This document shows positions 52,300 through 60,482 of a DNA stretch of 64,000 nucleotides, piece after piece. The translations under genes and the position numbers were made by a program. Numbering within the stretch: the stretch's first letter is position 1; each line of letters opens with the position of its first letter. The stretch is from contig NZ_CP054394.1 in the NCBI RefSeq assembly GCF_022539405.1, positions 2,426,501 through 2,490,500 of the forward strand. Direction: 5' to 3'. The DNA comes from Natranaerofaba carboxydovora (lineage in GTDB: Bacteria; Bacillota; Natranaerobiia; Natranaerobiales; Natranaerofabaceae). The notes under the pieces are model-generated. The model was not told the DNA's origin and did no database searches. It saw nothing but the letters and a program-made list of their open reading frames with translations.

Positions 52300-52899
52300 T
52301 TATTCTGTTTCTAAAATCTTTATCAGCTCTTTTTCTGAGTCTAACTTTATAATCTTATTTACTACTTCCTCCAGTTTTTCCTTTTGAGATATATTATTGA
52401 TTTTTTCCTCTGTAGAGCCTTCAATAGAGCCAAATTTTTGATTAGCCAGATTTATGATTACTGTCTTTAGAGCATTTACTTCGCCTTCTGCTTTGCCTTC
52501 TGCTTTGCCTTCTTCCCTACCTTTTCTTTCCCACGAAGTCATTAATTTTTCCAACTTCTCCACCTCCTTTTCAGGGAGTTCTTCTTCAAGGTCTTCAATA
52601 ACCGCCTCTTCTTCTTCGGGTGGTAGCTTTAAATAATTATCCATAAAAGTTGTTAATATTTCAGCTTTTGCTTCGTCTAGCTCTAGTTTTAGGAGCATCC
52701 TAAAGAACTCTTTCTTTACCTGTTTTCTTTCTTCTTTATTATAATCCATTTTGCAAAGAAGTGCAGCTACAGCAGGGTTTTCCTTCTTTAAATATTCTCT
52801 CCAATTCTTGCGTTTTAAATGAAGCTGTAAAAAATTAAAATCTACTACGTTATGAAAGGGGAAGTCTATACTATAATTATCTTTCGTCTTATTTTTCAT
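52300..52899 (-). CDS. Rpn/DUF4351-family protein lacking the nuclease domain
   Basis: 199 residues. After a short odd start (KNKTKDNYSIDFPFHNVVDF) it goes directly into the family's C-terminal half: NWREYLKKENPAVAALL, a helical middle and the coiled repeat tail. The PD-(D/E)XK nuclease domain normally preceding this is missing, as if deleted internally. It contains an internal SD plus TTG for the tail (52554). Likely not a nuclease; could be a decoy or antitoxin remnant. The start ATG 52899 has a weak SD. Confidence 0.65.
   Translation of the reverse strand: MKNKTKDNYSIDFPFHNVVDFNFLQLHLKRKNWREYLKKENPAVAALLCKMDYNKEERKQVKKEFFRMLLKLELDEAKAEILTTFMDNYLKLPPEEEEAVIEDLEEELPEKEVEKLEKLMTSWERKGREEGKAEGKAEGEVNALKTVIINLANQKFGSIEGSTEEKINNISQKEKLEEVVNKIIKLDSEKELIKILETE
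52552..52569 (-). promoter_or_regulatory. internal ribosome site for the Rpn tail (locus 2)
   Basis: AAGGAGGTG, fully complementary to the 16S anti-SD, lies 8 nt before an in-frame TTG at 52554. Initiation would give an 84-residue tail product. Confidence 0.55.
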
Positions 52900-53062
52900 T
52901 TCAATCTTATTTTATCATAGAAGAATTAAGTGTGCATTGCTAGCTTAAGCTGATTTTCCCTAAATTTTATATAATAAATGGAACAGTTAAAATAATCCTA
53001 GTAAAAACTGGGGTCAAAATAATAGGTGAATTTTATTACTAACAGCAAATTCTAAAATATAT

Positions 53063-53091
53063 TTGCACATATAACATATATGTGATATAGT
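53063..53091 (+). promoter_or_regulatory. higBA promoter with palindromic operator
   Basis: TTGCAC (53063-53068), 17-nt spacer and extended -10 TGATATAGT (TATAGT 53086-53091). CACATATA-ACA-TATATGTG (53066-53084) is a perfect palindrome filling the spacer, as expected for an autoregulated toxin-antitoxin promoter. Confidence 0.6.
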
Positions 53092-53128
53092 TTTGTCAAA
53101 GTAAATAATTGTAGGTTGAGGTGTAGTT

Positions 53129-53476
53129 ATGTATGAAATAATATATTATGAAAGTTTTAGTGAAAATCCTGTAATAGACTTTATAAGTAATCAATATCCA
53201 AAAGAACAGGCTAAAATCTTAAGAGAAATAGATTTGCTTCAAACTTTTGGGATTTCACTGGGTATGCCGCATCTTAGAAAAATTAAAAATACTGAACTCT
53301 GGGAATTAAGAATTATTCATGGTAATAATATATTCAGGATACTTTTCAAAGATTTAGACAAGAGTACCTATCTGTTACTTCATGGGTTTCAAAAAAAACA
53401 AGATAAAACCCCAAAAAAAGAAATTGATATAGCTTTAAAAAGATTGAAAGAATATTTAGAAGGTGGTGATAGATAA
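53129..53476 (+). CDS. higB: HigB/Gp49-type toxin
   Basis: 115 residues of the phage-derived Gp49/RelE superfamily: a YEIIYYESFSENPVIDFI start, GMPHLRKIKNTELWELRI and NNIFRILFKD, then a helical C-terminus. Such toxins cleave mRNA on the ribosome. It overlaps the antitoxin gene by one nt (TAATG). Toxin-first order is usual for HigBA. Confidence 0.88.
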   Translation: MYEIIYYESFSENPVIDFISNQYPKEQAKILREIDLLQTFGISLGMPHLRKIKNTELWELRIIHGNNIFRILFKDLDKSTYLLLHGFQKKQDKTPKKEIDIALKRLKEYLEGGDR

Positions 53477-53745
53477 TGAAACATGAAGAAGCAAAGAAAA
53501 AGTTATTAGAAAATCCTGAAGTAAAAAGAGAGTACGATGAACTAGAATATCTTTATGAAATTAAAGAGCAAATTATAAAGATACGCAACGAAAAGGGGCT
53601 TAGCCAAAAAGAGTTAGCTGAAATCTTAGGAACCAAGCAATCTGCAATTTCCAGGCTAGAGAATGATATGTATAATCCCACTGTAGAATTTTTAAATAAA
53701 ATCGCTAAAGCCTGTGATAAAGAACTTGAAATTAATTTTAAGTAG
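53476..53745 (+). CDS. higA: HigA-type XRE antitoxin
   Basis: 89 residues with an N-terminal helical arm and the HTH: IRNEKGLSQKELAEILGTKQ, then SAISRLENDMYNPTVEFL. It would bind HigB and the palindrome at 53066-53084. A terminator begins at its stop codon. Confidence 0.9.
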   Translation: MKHEEAKKKLLENPEVKREYDELEYLYEIKEQIIKIRNEKGLSQKELAEILGTKQSAISRLENDMYNPTVEFLNKIAKACDKELEINFK

Positions 53746-53767
53746 GATTTTTATCCTGCTTTTTTAT
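53743..53767 (+). terminator. terminator of higBA
   Basis: AGTAGGAT-TTTT-ATCCTGCT followed by TTTTT; overlaps the higA stop. Confidence 0.7.
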
Positions 53768-53982
53768 ATTGATTTAAGAATACATTGTGAGAATGTCTGA
53801 TAAGTCAATAGAGGGAGTTTTTGTTAAGCTTCTATGAGAGAGAAGTGGGGGAGTGAATGATCTAGGCATTTGGATGAAAAAAATCTTTTAGATAATATGA
53901 AGGTAAGCGTCAATTAATCACCTTGATGGTTAAAAATGAACTCCCGAATATATTACTAACTGCCATGTCAGCACACAATGTA

Positions 53983-54013
53983 ATGAAGCCACAGCAATTA
54001 GCTGTGGCTTCAT
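53983..54013 (-). terminator. 13-bp hairpin after the short stalk gene
   Basis: ATGAAGCCACAGC, AATTA loop, GCTGTGGCTTCAT. Strong stem but no T-tract on either strand; terminator or mRNA 3'-end stabiliser. Confidence 0.55.
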
Positions 54014-54023
54014 CCCTACCAGG

Positions 54024-54764
54024 TTATTCTGTTGGTATTCGGTAAAATGTAGCATCACTACCCTTTGGTATGTAGAACAAGTCATAATCTTCAGCGTTCT
54101 CAATACCATACTGACTACCATTACTCCAACTTGTTCCGTATTTATCAATGTGGTCCTCTTCACTACTTATATAGCCATGATCAGGTCCGTCATTAAAACC
54201 TAAAAGATAGTAATGTCCATCATCGCGACCTTCTAAATCCCTAATCAATAAATAATTACCGTAATTTGGTGGCTCCGGTAAATATTCCGGATATTTTTCT
54301 GATATACTTAATATACTATCTGCTCCATAGTAAAGTTCTTCTTCATCTATGCAGGTGATATCAATCGTTGAAAAAACAATATTCTCTGAAGTCATGTTAT
54401 TTTCTGCAGTAAATCTAAGATGGCTACCACTGGGGTCATAATATTCCTCCCACTCTTTTCCCTCCAGATATTCTTTTTCATCACCCGGTCTCTTTCCAAT
54501 ATAGATATTCTGTTCAGTTCCATCCCATTCTAAGTGTTCACCTAAAGCATCTGAAACGAAACGTAAAGGCACAAAGGTTCTTCCCTCATGAATAAATGGT
54601 TCTTGTTCTGTGTTTTGTTTTTCACCGTCAACATAAATCGTAATGTTGTTGTAAAGTACTTCTAGGTTTTCTTTGGTATCTTCAGCAAACGCTGATGGTA
54701 GTAAAAAGGTCAGAACTAAAACCATACTGACTAAGAGAATTTTACCTTTTAAATGTAAATACAT
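54024..54764 (-). CDS. secreted protein with one stalk domain
   Basis: About 246 residues. Signal peptide KILLVSMVLVLTFLLPSAFA. One copper-amine-oxidase-N unit follows (ITIYVDGEKQN, then GRTFVPLRFVSDALGEHLEW). The C-terminal 130 residues are unassigned, with many Tyr and acidic residues. I use ATG 54764, 8 nt after GGAGG; ATG 54779 overlaps that SD. Probably surface-exposed; function unknown. Confidence 0.8.
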   Translation of the reverse strand: MYLHLKGKILLVSMVLVLTFLLPSAFAEDTKENLEVLYNNITIYVDGEKQNTEQEPFIHEGRTFVPLRFVSDALGEHLEWDGTEQNIYIGKRPGDEKEYLEGKEWEEYYDPSGSHLRFTAENNMTSENIVFSTIDITCIDEEELYYGADSILSISEKYPEYLPEPPNYGNYLLIRDLEGRDDGHYYLLGFNDGPDHGYISSEEDHIDKYGTSWSNGSQYGIENAEDYDLFYIPKGSDATFYRIPTE

Positions 54765-54888
54765 AAATAATCCCTCCATAAACTCTTTATCTAATTCTCA
54801 TTTACTCTTGGCCTTTGCTTCTTCTTTAGCTCCTCTAAATTTTATTATAATTTCGCAAACGCCAAACTTGTATTTACTAATTTCTATA

Positions 54889-54920
54889 GCAAGAACCACT
54901 CCTGGGGAAGTGGTTCTTGC
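54889..54920. terminator. 11-bp hairpin upstream of short stalk gene
   Basis: GCAAGAACCAC pairs with GTGGTTCTTGC. Located 30 nt after remains of a stalk-domain end; no long T-tract. Confidence 0.45.
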
Positions 54921-54925
54921 TACTT

Positions 54926-54961
54926 AATACCTAATAGTTATCTCTTCTTCATCCTCATGCC
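54926..54961 (-). pseudogene. orphan last 11 codons of a stalk domain
   Basis: The frame reads HEDEEEITIRY then stop, matching the ending DEDEEEITVEM of the genes at 49315 and 55001. It lies about 40 nt after the stop of 55001-57199, behind a GCCAGC/GCTGGC hairpin. Probably the displaced original end of that gene. Confidence 0.5.
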
Positions 54962-55000
54962 AGCAAGTCCTTAGCTGGCAAAAAAGGAGGTTATTTAAAT

Positions 55001-57199
55001 CTACATCTCTACAGTTATCTCCTCTTCGTCTTCGTCCCATTCTACATCTGCACCAAAGGCTTCTGCGAAGAATCTAAAGGGTATCATGGTTCTGTCAGAG
55101 TCTTCGTCAATATATGGCTCTCCGTCTAGTTCGTAGGGTTCATCATCAATATAGGCTGTTATTTCGTCTATAAATAACATTACTTCTGTTCCTTCGTATT
55201 CTGCTTCTACTGCTCTTTTGTCACCGTCCCATTCTACATCAACACCAAGTATTTCACCTACGATTCTGAAAGGTAAGAATGTCCTATCATTTACAATTGT
55301 AGGGGATACATCCATACTTACTTCCTCTCCATCAACTATAGCTTTTTTGTCATCTATGGTCATTATTACTTTTTGGGGTGTTAGTTCTTCGAATACTATA
55401 TCAAAGGTTTTACTAAGGCCAAAGTCAGTAAAAAGATCAACAGTATACTCGCCGTAGTCATCTGCTTCTACCTGGAAGGAGGCTTTGCCGTATTCAAAGT
55501 CTTGTTTGTCTAGGATTTCTAGGCCATCGGTATCAAGGATTTCATATTCCACGTCTTCGACAAATTCTTCAGGGTATTCGGTATCATCTTCTGTGTAGGT
55601 TTCGAATTCGCCGGGTATTGCTCTGATACCGTTAGAGTCAAGCATAGTTAGGATAACTTCGCCATCTAGCTCTCCGGGTTCTATCTTCTTGGTTATTTCT
55701 ATCTCATCAGGTTCTCCTGATAGATACAGGGTTTTGGAGTCTTCTAAGTCTTTTTCAGCGTGGCGAGCTCTTATTTCGGTTTCGCCGGTGGACCTTGGAG
55801 TTATCTGTCCGGTACTGCTGTTAATTGATGCTGTGGAGGTGCTAGAGGAGGCAAAATAGATGTCGTCGTCAGTGGTATCATACTCGATTCTTACTCCATC
55901 TTCATCGATTAGGTATACTTTTGCTTTGTCTTCTTCATAGTATTCAAAGTTATAGCTGTCATCACCGGCAGTGAAATTTCTCATTACCTTGTTATCTAAT
56001 TCTAATTCTATGTCTTCTATCTCACCGAATTCGGTTACATTTACATAGGTTTCATCTCTCATTGCAGTGCCGGATATTTCTCCTCTTACTTCCCATTCTC
56101 CAAGTTCATCAAAATCTATATCTGCAAACATTGCTTCGTTATCAGGACAGTATTCTATATCCCGGCCGGAGTATTCTGTTTCTTCACCGTCAGGGTTATA
56201 TGCTGTAATTTCTATTCTTTCTGTGTAGTCATATTCTTCTCTTGTTTGTCTAGAGAAGTTTTCGAAATTCGCAAGGCCATGTTCATAATCTTTATTTATA
56301 TTACCATATTCATCCATAATTCTAAAGTATATTTTTTGTTCACCTTCTGTTATGTTTATTTCATCATCCAAAGCTGTTATAGTGTCTAAGTCTGATGCGG
56401 CTACTACTGTGATTGATTTTTTTACGTAACCTCTCTCAGCGTCTCCTACTGCAGCGGTGTATTCATATGCACCGGCTTTTTCTGTTTCCACTGAAAGTTC
56501 TGCCACCCCGTCCCGGTCGGTTTCTACTGTGTCAAGTTCGTTCCAGCTAGATTCACCTTCTTCTCGCTGATAAAAAGTCACTTCCATGTTCCTTAGCCTG
56601 GGGCCGTCCTCGTATTCTCTTACCGTTGCTGTAAGATCGTAAATTTCCCCCGCTTCAACCAGGTCATCAGAGATCTCTAGGTCATAGCTTTCTGCGTCTA
56701 ATTCGGCCACTTCTATGCTAACGTTGCCGCCGTAATCACTTCCCATAAACATGTCTACTACCTGGTCATTGTCTTTTTCTTTGCCGATGTAAAATTCAAC
56801 TTCGCCGGGGTCATTTGTTTCTACCCATATGGAGATGTATCTACCATCAACGAAATCGGCATCAGGGTCATCTGTCTCTATTCGCCAGATGTTATCTCCC
56901 TGGTAATCGACTTGGTAGTTTCTTTCTTCGTGGTAGTAAAGGTCAATATCATCACTGTCTCTACTTGATTCGATATAGAAGTAAACATGGTTTTCTTCGC
57001 CTATATAATCTCCGTCTTCATTTTTTAATACAAATTCTATCTCGGCTCTTTCATCTTCTGCCGGGTCTAGTTCTTCGTCGTAGTAGATTACTCCGCTTTT
57101 GTCTCTGTCTAGGTCATCTTGGGCATAGGAATAGACTGTAGTGCTAAAAAGTGTTACTGCCAGGATAATAATTAAGGTTAAGTGTGCTTTTTGTTTCAT
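55001..57199 (-). CDS. large secreted Ig-like/stalk-domain surface protein
   Basis: 732 residues. Signal peptide LIIILAVTLFSTTVYSYA, then several beta-rich Ig-like domains (YDLTATVREYEDGPRLR, AELSVETEKAGAYEY, DEYGNINKDYEHG), and a BIG-like domain with SINSSTGQITPRSTGETEIRA split over its motif. The C-terminal two stalk units (DRTFLPFRIVGEILGVDVEW; DRTMIPFRFFAEAFGADVEW) are near-identical to those in 49315-51286. Very acidic. Likely S-layer-like or adhesive; no SLH or LPXTG anchor is seen. Confidence 0.87.
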   Translation of the reverse strand: MKQKAHLTLIIILAVTLFSTTVYSYAQDDLDRDKSGVIYYDEELDPAEDERAEIEFVLKNEDGDYIGEENHVYFYIESSRDSDDIDLYYHEERNYQVDYQGDNIWRIETDDPDADFVDGRYISIWVETNDPGEVEFYIGKEKDNDQVVDMFMGSDYGGNVSIEVAELDAESYDLEISDDLVEAGEIYDLTATVREYEDGPRLRNMEVTFYQREEGESSWNELDTVETDRDGVAELSVETEKAGAYEYTAAVGDAERGYVKKSITVVAASDLDTITALDDEINITEGEQKIYFRIMDEYGNINKDYEHGLANFENFSRQTREEYDYTERIEITAYNPDGEETEYSGRDIEYCPDNEAMFADIDFDELGEWEVRGEISGTAMRDETYVNVTEFGEIEDIELELDNKVMRNFTAGDDSYNFEYYEEDKAKVYLIDEDGVRIEYDTTDDDIYFASSSTSTASINSSTGQITPRSTGETEIRARHAEKDLEDSKTLYLSGEPDEIEITKKIEPGELDGEVILTMLDSNGIRAIPGEFETYTEDDTEYPEEFVEDVEYEILDTDGLEILDKQDFEYGKASFQVEADDYGEYTVDLFTDFGLSKTFDIVFEELTPQKVIMTIDDKKAIVDGEEVSMDVSPTIVNDRTFLPFRIVGEILGVDVEWDGDKRAVEAEYEGTEVMLFIDEITAYIDDEPYELDGEPYIDEDSDRTMIPFRFFAEAFGADVEWDEDEEEITVEM

Positions 57200-57269
57200 G
57201 TTATTATTCCCCCCTCTTGATACATAAATCTAATTTTCTTTGGTAACACTATTTAATAATATATAATAA

Positions 57270-57297
57270 AAGAACCACCCCATAAGGGGCGGTTCTT
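57270..57297 (-). terminator. terminator of the 826-residue-class surface gene
   Basis: AAGAACC-CCCC, ATAA loop, GGGG-GGTTCTT with one mismatch, followed by TTTATTATA on the minus strand. Confidence 0.75.
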
Positions 57298-57310
57298 TAT
57301 AGTAATTGAT

Positions 57311-59770
57311 TTATCTGTCGATAGTTATTTCGTTAGTAGCTGAGTCCCAGGTTACGTCTGCACCTAATGCTTCACTGAATGCACGTACAGGCATGTAGGT
57401 ACGTCCAGTGTCTTCGTCTAGGTATGGTACTACTGCGTTGCCATCGTCGTCTTCTAGAGTCATAGCTTCGTCGTTTACAGTGAATCCTGTTCTGCCTAAC
57501 CAGAATTCTGCTGTGATATCTTCAAGTTCTGTAGTGATCTTTCTTTCGTCATGGTCATAGCTTACATCAGCGTCTAGTGCTTCTGCTAGTGCACGGAATG
57601 GAAGCATTGTTCTATCGTCTTCGATGAATGGACTTACACCATCTTCAAACTCGTACTCTTCTCCGTCGATAGTGAAAGTACCTTCACCGATTGTCATTCC
57701 AACTGATCTTTCAGCTTCTTCTCTAAATTCTACTTCAAATGCTGTTGTCAAACCTTCTTCAGTTACTACTTCTACTTCATAAGTTCCATAATCTTCTGCT
57801 TCGATTTCAAAGATTCCCTGGCCGTCTTCAATATCTTCTTTGGAGTCTTCTACTACTTCTAATTCGTCTGGTAGATAAACATCGAAATCTTCGTCAATGT
57901 GCTCGCCATCGTCATCAAGGTTTACAGTTCTGTATCCGTCTTCGTCTCTAATAGTTAGAGTAACTTCACCTTCAAGCTCTCCTCTATCTGCTTCAAATTC
58001 TGCTTCTAGATAGTCTGGATCTTCGCCTACTGTGAATACTGCACTGTCTCTTAAGTCTTCTTCGTTATGAGTTATAGTGATTGTAGTTTCGCCTTGGCTG
58101 TTTATATTCATTTCGCCGTCGTATCTTCCTACGCTTGCTATTGAACTTCTGCTAGAGCTGAATCTAATGTCTTCGTCGTCATGGTCGTATGGTTTTTCCA
58201 TGCCTTGGTCGTCAATTAGGGTTACATCTACTTTAAATTCCTCATCAAGATCATCATGGTCTTGAGTTGCTTCATGGCTTAGGTCAATTTCAATATCTTC
58301 TAGGTCGCCAAACTCGGCTGCTGTTACTGTAGTATACGCCCTTTGTGTTGTTCCTGCAATATTAGCTCTTACTTCGTAGTCGCCTTCTTCGTCAATTTCT
58401 GAGTAATCTACAGTTACTTTGTACATTTCTTCGGTACCGTTTACTTCTTCATCTTCTGTAACTGTAATTTCGTCGTCATCAGCATCATAAGTGTCGCCTT
58501 CAGGGTCTGTTACCCTTACTCCCATTTCATCTTCTTTAGTTAGTTTGTTGCCAAACTCGTCTTCGATTGCAAAGTATACGTGAAATTTATCATCTTCTAC
58601 GTTGTGGAATTGGGCTTCTTCATGGGCTGTAATTGCATCGGCATCGCCAGCAGTCACTGTTAATGTTTCCTCACTACTTCTCATAGAGTCATCATCGTCC
58701 CATACAGCACGGAATTCATAATCACCTGTTGTCGTGATTTCATAATCATACTCCGCTTCACCATCTTCATCGGTTTCTACTGTAGCAATTTCGTCCCAAT
58801 CATCATCACTGTCTTCTTCTCGATATTCAAATACGATGTCTTCGCCCACTGCATCATATTGGTTCATGGTGGCAGTTGCTGTCAGTTCAAGTTCGTTGCC
58901 TGCTTTCATTTCATCGTCCGGGTCAAGTGCTAGATCTATATTGTCAACGCCTTCGGGAGATTCAACGTCAATCGTTACGGAATCAATTTCGCCGGAGAGG
59001 TCATCACTATCATAATCTTTCCATAGAGTTACCTCAATTTCGCCTGACTTATAAGAAACTACATCAAATTCATAGATGTTACTATCATCAAGATATTTAT
59101 CTTCAAATTTATAAACATTACCATCACTACCACTTGCACCTTCAACTTCCGCAGCATCGTGGCTAACTTCTACATAGAAGGTTACATCATCAGCAGAATT
59201 ATCTCCATCTACTGCATCAGGATCTCCAAACCTGGTGTTATCGAGATACCGGAAGTCTACTTCAAATTCTGAGGCTTCCTCGATGTCAACTTCATCATCG
59301 TAATCATCGACCTTACTTTGACCGCTACTGTAATCCTGGACACCTTCACCAAAAACTCTCAGCCTGAAGTCTTGGTAACCATATTCTGCATCTTCTTCAT
59401 CTACTCCACCAAGATCATCATCACTTAAATAAAACTTAAAATTGTGGGTGTCTTCTCCTAAAGCAGCTGTGTTAAAATCTATATCAAATGTTACTTCTCC
59501 ATCATCGACCTCTACTGAACCAGTTGTGTCCTCCCAGCTGCCAGCACCCTCCTCATATACGCCTGCATAAACCTTATCTGCTACATCATCTTCATCGACC
59601 GTGACTGTCATCTCAACTTCTTCGTCAGTCCCACTATATACTACCCTGTATGTTTCCTTATCTAGTTCAAAGTCGCCTTCTTCAGCCGCCACTGCCACAC
59701 CACTAAATAGAGTAAATACCATTGCTAGTGCGACTAAAAGTGAAAGTGATTTTCTCGTTGTTTTTTTCAT
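57311..59770 (-). CDS. major-type secreted surface protein with stalk domains
   Basis: About 819 residues from ATG 59770 (AAGGAGGG upstream; a TTG at 59791 precedes the SD and is rejected). Signal peptide SLSLLVALAMVFTLFSGVAVA. Ig-like beta domains follow, including VDDYDDEVDIEEASEFEV-like repeats, NELELTATATMNQYDAVGED, DEFGNKLTKEDEMGVRV and a BIG-like SVGRYDGEMNINSQGETTI. Two stalk units close it (DRTMLPFRALAEALDADVSY; GRTYMPVRAFSEALGADVTW). It shares promoter and leader with the broken gene at 49315-51286. The long acidic composition and strong signals make it a plausible abundant surface protein. Confidence 0.88.
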   Translation of the reverse strand: MKKTTRKSLSLLVALAMVFTLFSGVAVAAEEGDFELDKETYRVVYSGTDEEVEMTVTVDEDDVADKVYAGVYEEGAGSWEDTTGSVEVDDGEVTFDIDFNTAALGEDTHNFKFYLSDDDLGGVDEEDAEYGYQDFRLRVFGEGVQDYSSGQSKVDDYDDEVDIEEASEFEVDFRYLDNTRFGDPDAVDGDNSADDVTFYVEVSHDAAEVEGASGSDGNVYKFEDKYLDDSNIYEFDVVSYKSGEIEVTLWKDYDSDDLSGEIDSVTIDVESPEGVDNIDLALDPDDEMKAGNELELTATATMNQYDAVGEDIVFEYREEDSDDDWDEIATVETDEDGEAEYDYEITTTGDYEFRAVWDDDDSMRSSEETLTVTAGDADAITAHEEAQFHNVEDDKFHVYFAIEDEFGNKLTKEDEMGVRVTDPEGDTYDADDDEITVTEDEEVNGTEEMYKVTVDYSEIDEEGDYEVRANIAGTTQRAYTTVTAAEFGDLEDIEIDLSHEATQDHDDLDEEFKVDVTLIDDQGMEKPYDHDDEDIRFSSSRSSIASVGRYDGEMNINSQGETTITITHNEEDLRDSAVFTVGEDPDYLEAEFEADRGELEGEVTLTIRDEDGYRTVNLDDDGEHIDEDFDVYLPDELEVVEDSKEDIEDGQGIFEIEAEDYGTYEVEVVTEEGLTTAFEVEFREEAERSVGMTIGEGTFTIDGEEYEFEDGVSPFIEDDRTMLPFRALAEALDADVSYDHDERKITTELEDITAEFWLGRTGFTVNDEAMTLEDDDGNAVVPYLDEDTGRTYMPVRAFSEALGADVTWDSATNEITIDR

Positions 59771-59987
59771 GTAATCTTTTCCCTCCTTCAAATTGTCTTT
59801 CCAAAATACCTAATAAATTACATTCTTACTAGATCTTTCTTTTGTTTGTCACAAACAAAAGCCTTTTTCAAGGTATAAACTTCAATTGGTCGACCAAAAC
59901 TAATTGGTGTAAGATACCTCTTTCCTTAGTAACTCTGGTTAAAAAAATGCCTTTGACCCCTGCTCTTTTTACCACCCCCTCAAAAGA
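59771..59987 (-). promoter_or_regulatory. conserved 5' leader (copy 2)
   Basis: Aligns with 51287-51501. Same CTTTTGTTTGT/ACAAACAAAAG inverted repeat and TTGGTCGACCAA palindrome. Confidence 0.6.
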
Positions 59988-59993
59988 GTTTGT

Positions 59994-60022
59994 TTTATAA
60001 TTAAGCTTTTTGGGCTGTTTAA
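59994..60022 (-). promoter_or_regulatory. promoter of the major-type surface gene
   Basis: TTAAAC (60022-60017), 17-nt spacer, TATAAA (59999-59994) on the minus strand. The AAGCTTTT/AAAAGCTT palindrome is retained. Confidence 0.45.
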
Positions 60023-60090
60023 AAAAGCTTATGAACTAGGCTAGGTGGTGACTTACAATCTGTAAGGAGGAAAAGTCACATAAGTAACCT

Positions 60091-60449
60091 TTATTACGTC
60101 TGCACATATTCGGTTGTAGGATAAAATCCCCTCCCTTAAGTTAATAAATGTTTTTTTCTGTTTTATCGTCATCACTTATTTATGACGATAAAATTTAGAA
60201 AATGTTCCTTTTCATGAATAATTTTTAATAATTCTTTTAAGAAATGCTAAAAGTGTAGCTTTTGTACATAAAATAAAAGGATTTTCACTTTGGGTTGTAT
60301 TCTACATGAAATTAGCAAGTCCTTCTAATTAGACAAACTTTTTCTAAAAAATTCTTATTACGACAGATGTATTTTTATTCTCTTTTTGTAAACTTTATAT
60401 CTTTTGACGTGTGTGTTTTGTTATATGTTTCATTTTTTATTAAATTTAT
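60091..60449. other. AT-rich gap, no gene seen
   Basis: Between the end of the conserved leader/promoter block and the terminator of the GGDEF gene. No credible ORF or RNA gene. Confidence 0.5.
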
Positions 60450-60482
60450 AAAAAATTTCCGGCTAAGGCCCTAACCGGAAAT
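60450..60482 (-). terminator. terminator of the GGDEF/HD-GYP gene
   Basis: ATTTCCGG and CCGGAAAT pair around TTAGGGCCTTAG, then TTTTTATAAAT on the minus strand. Confidence 0.8.
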
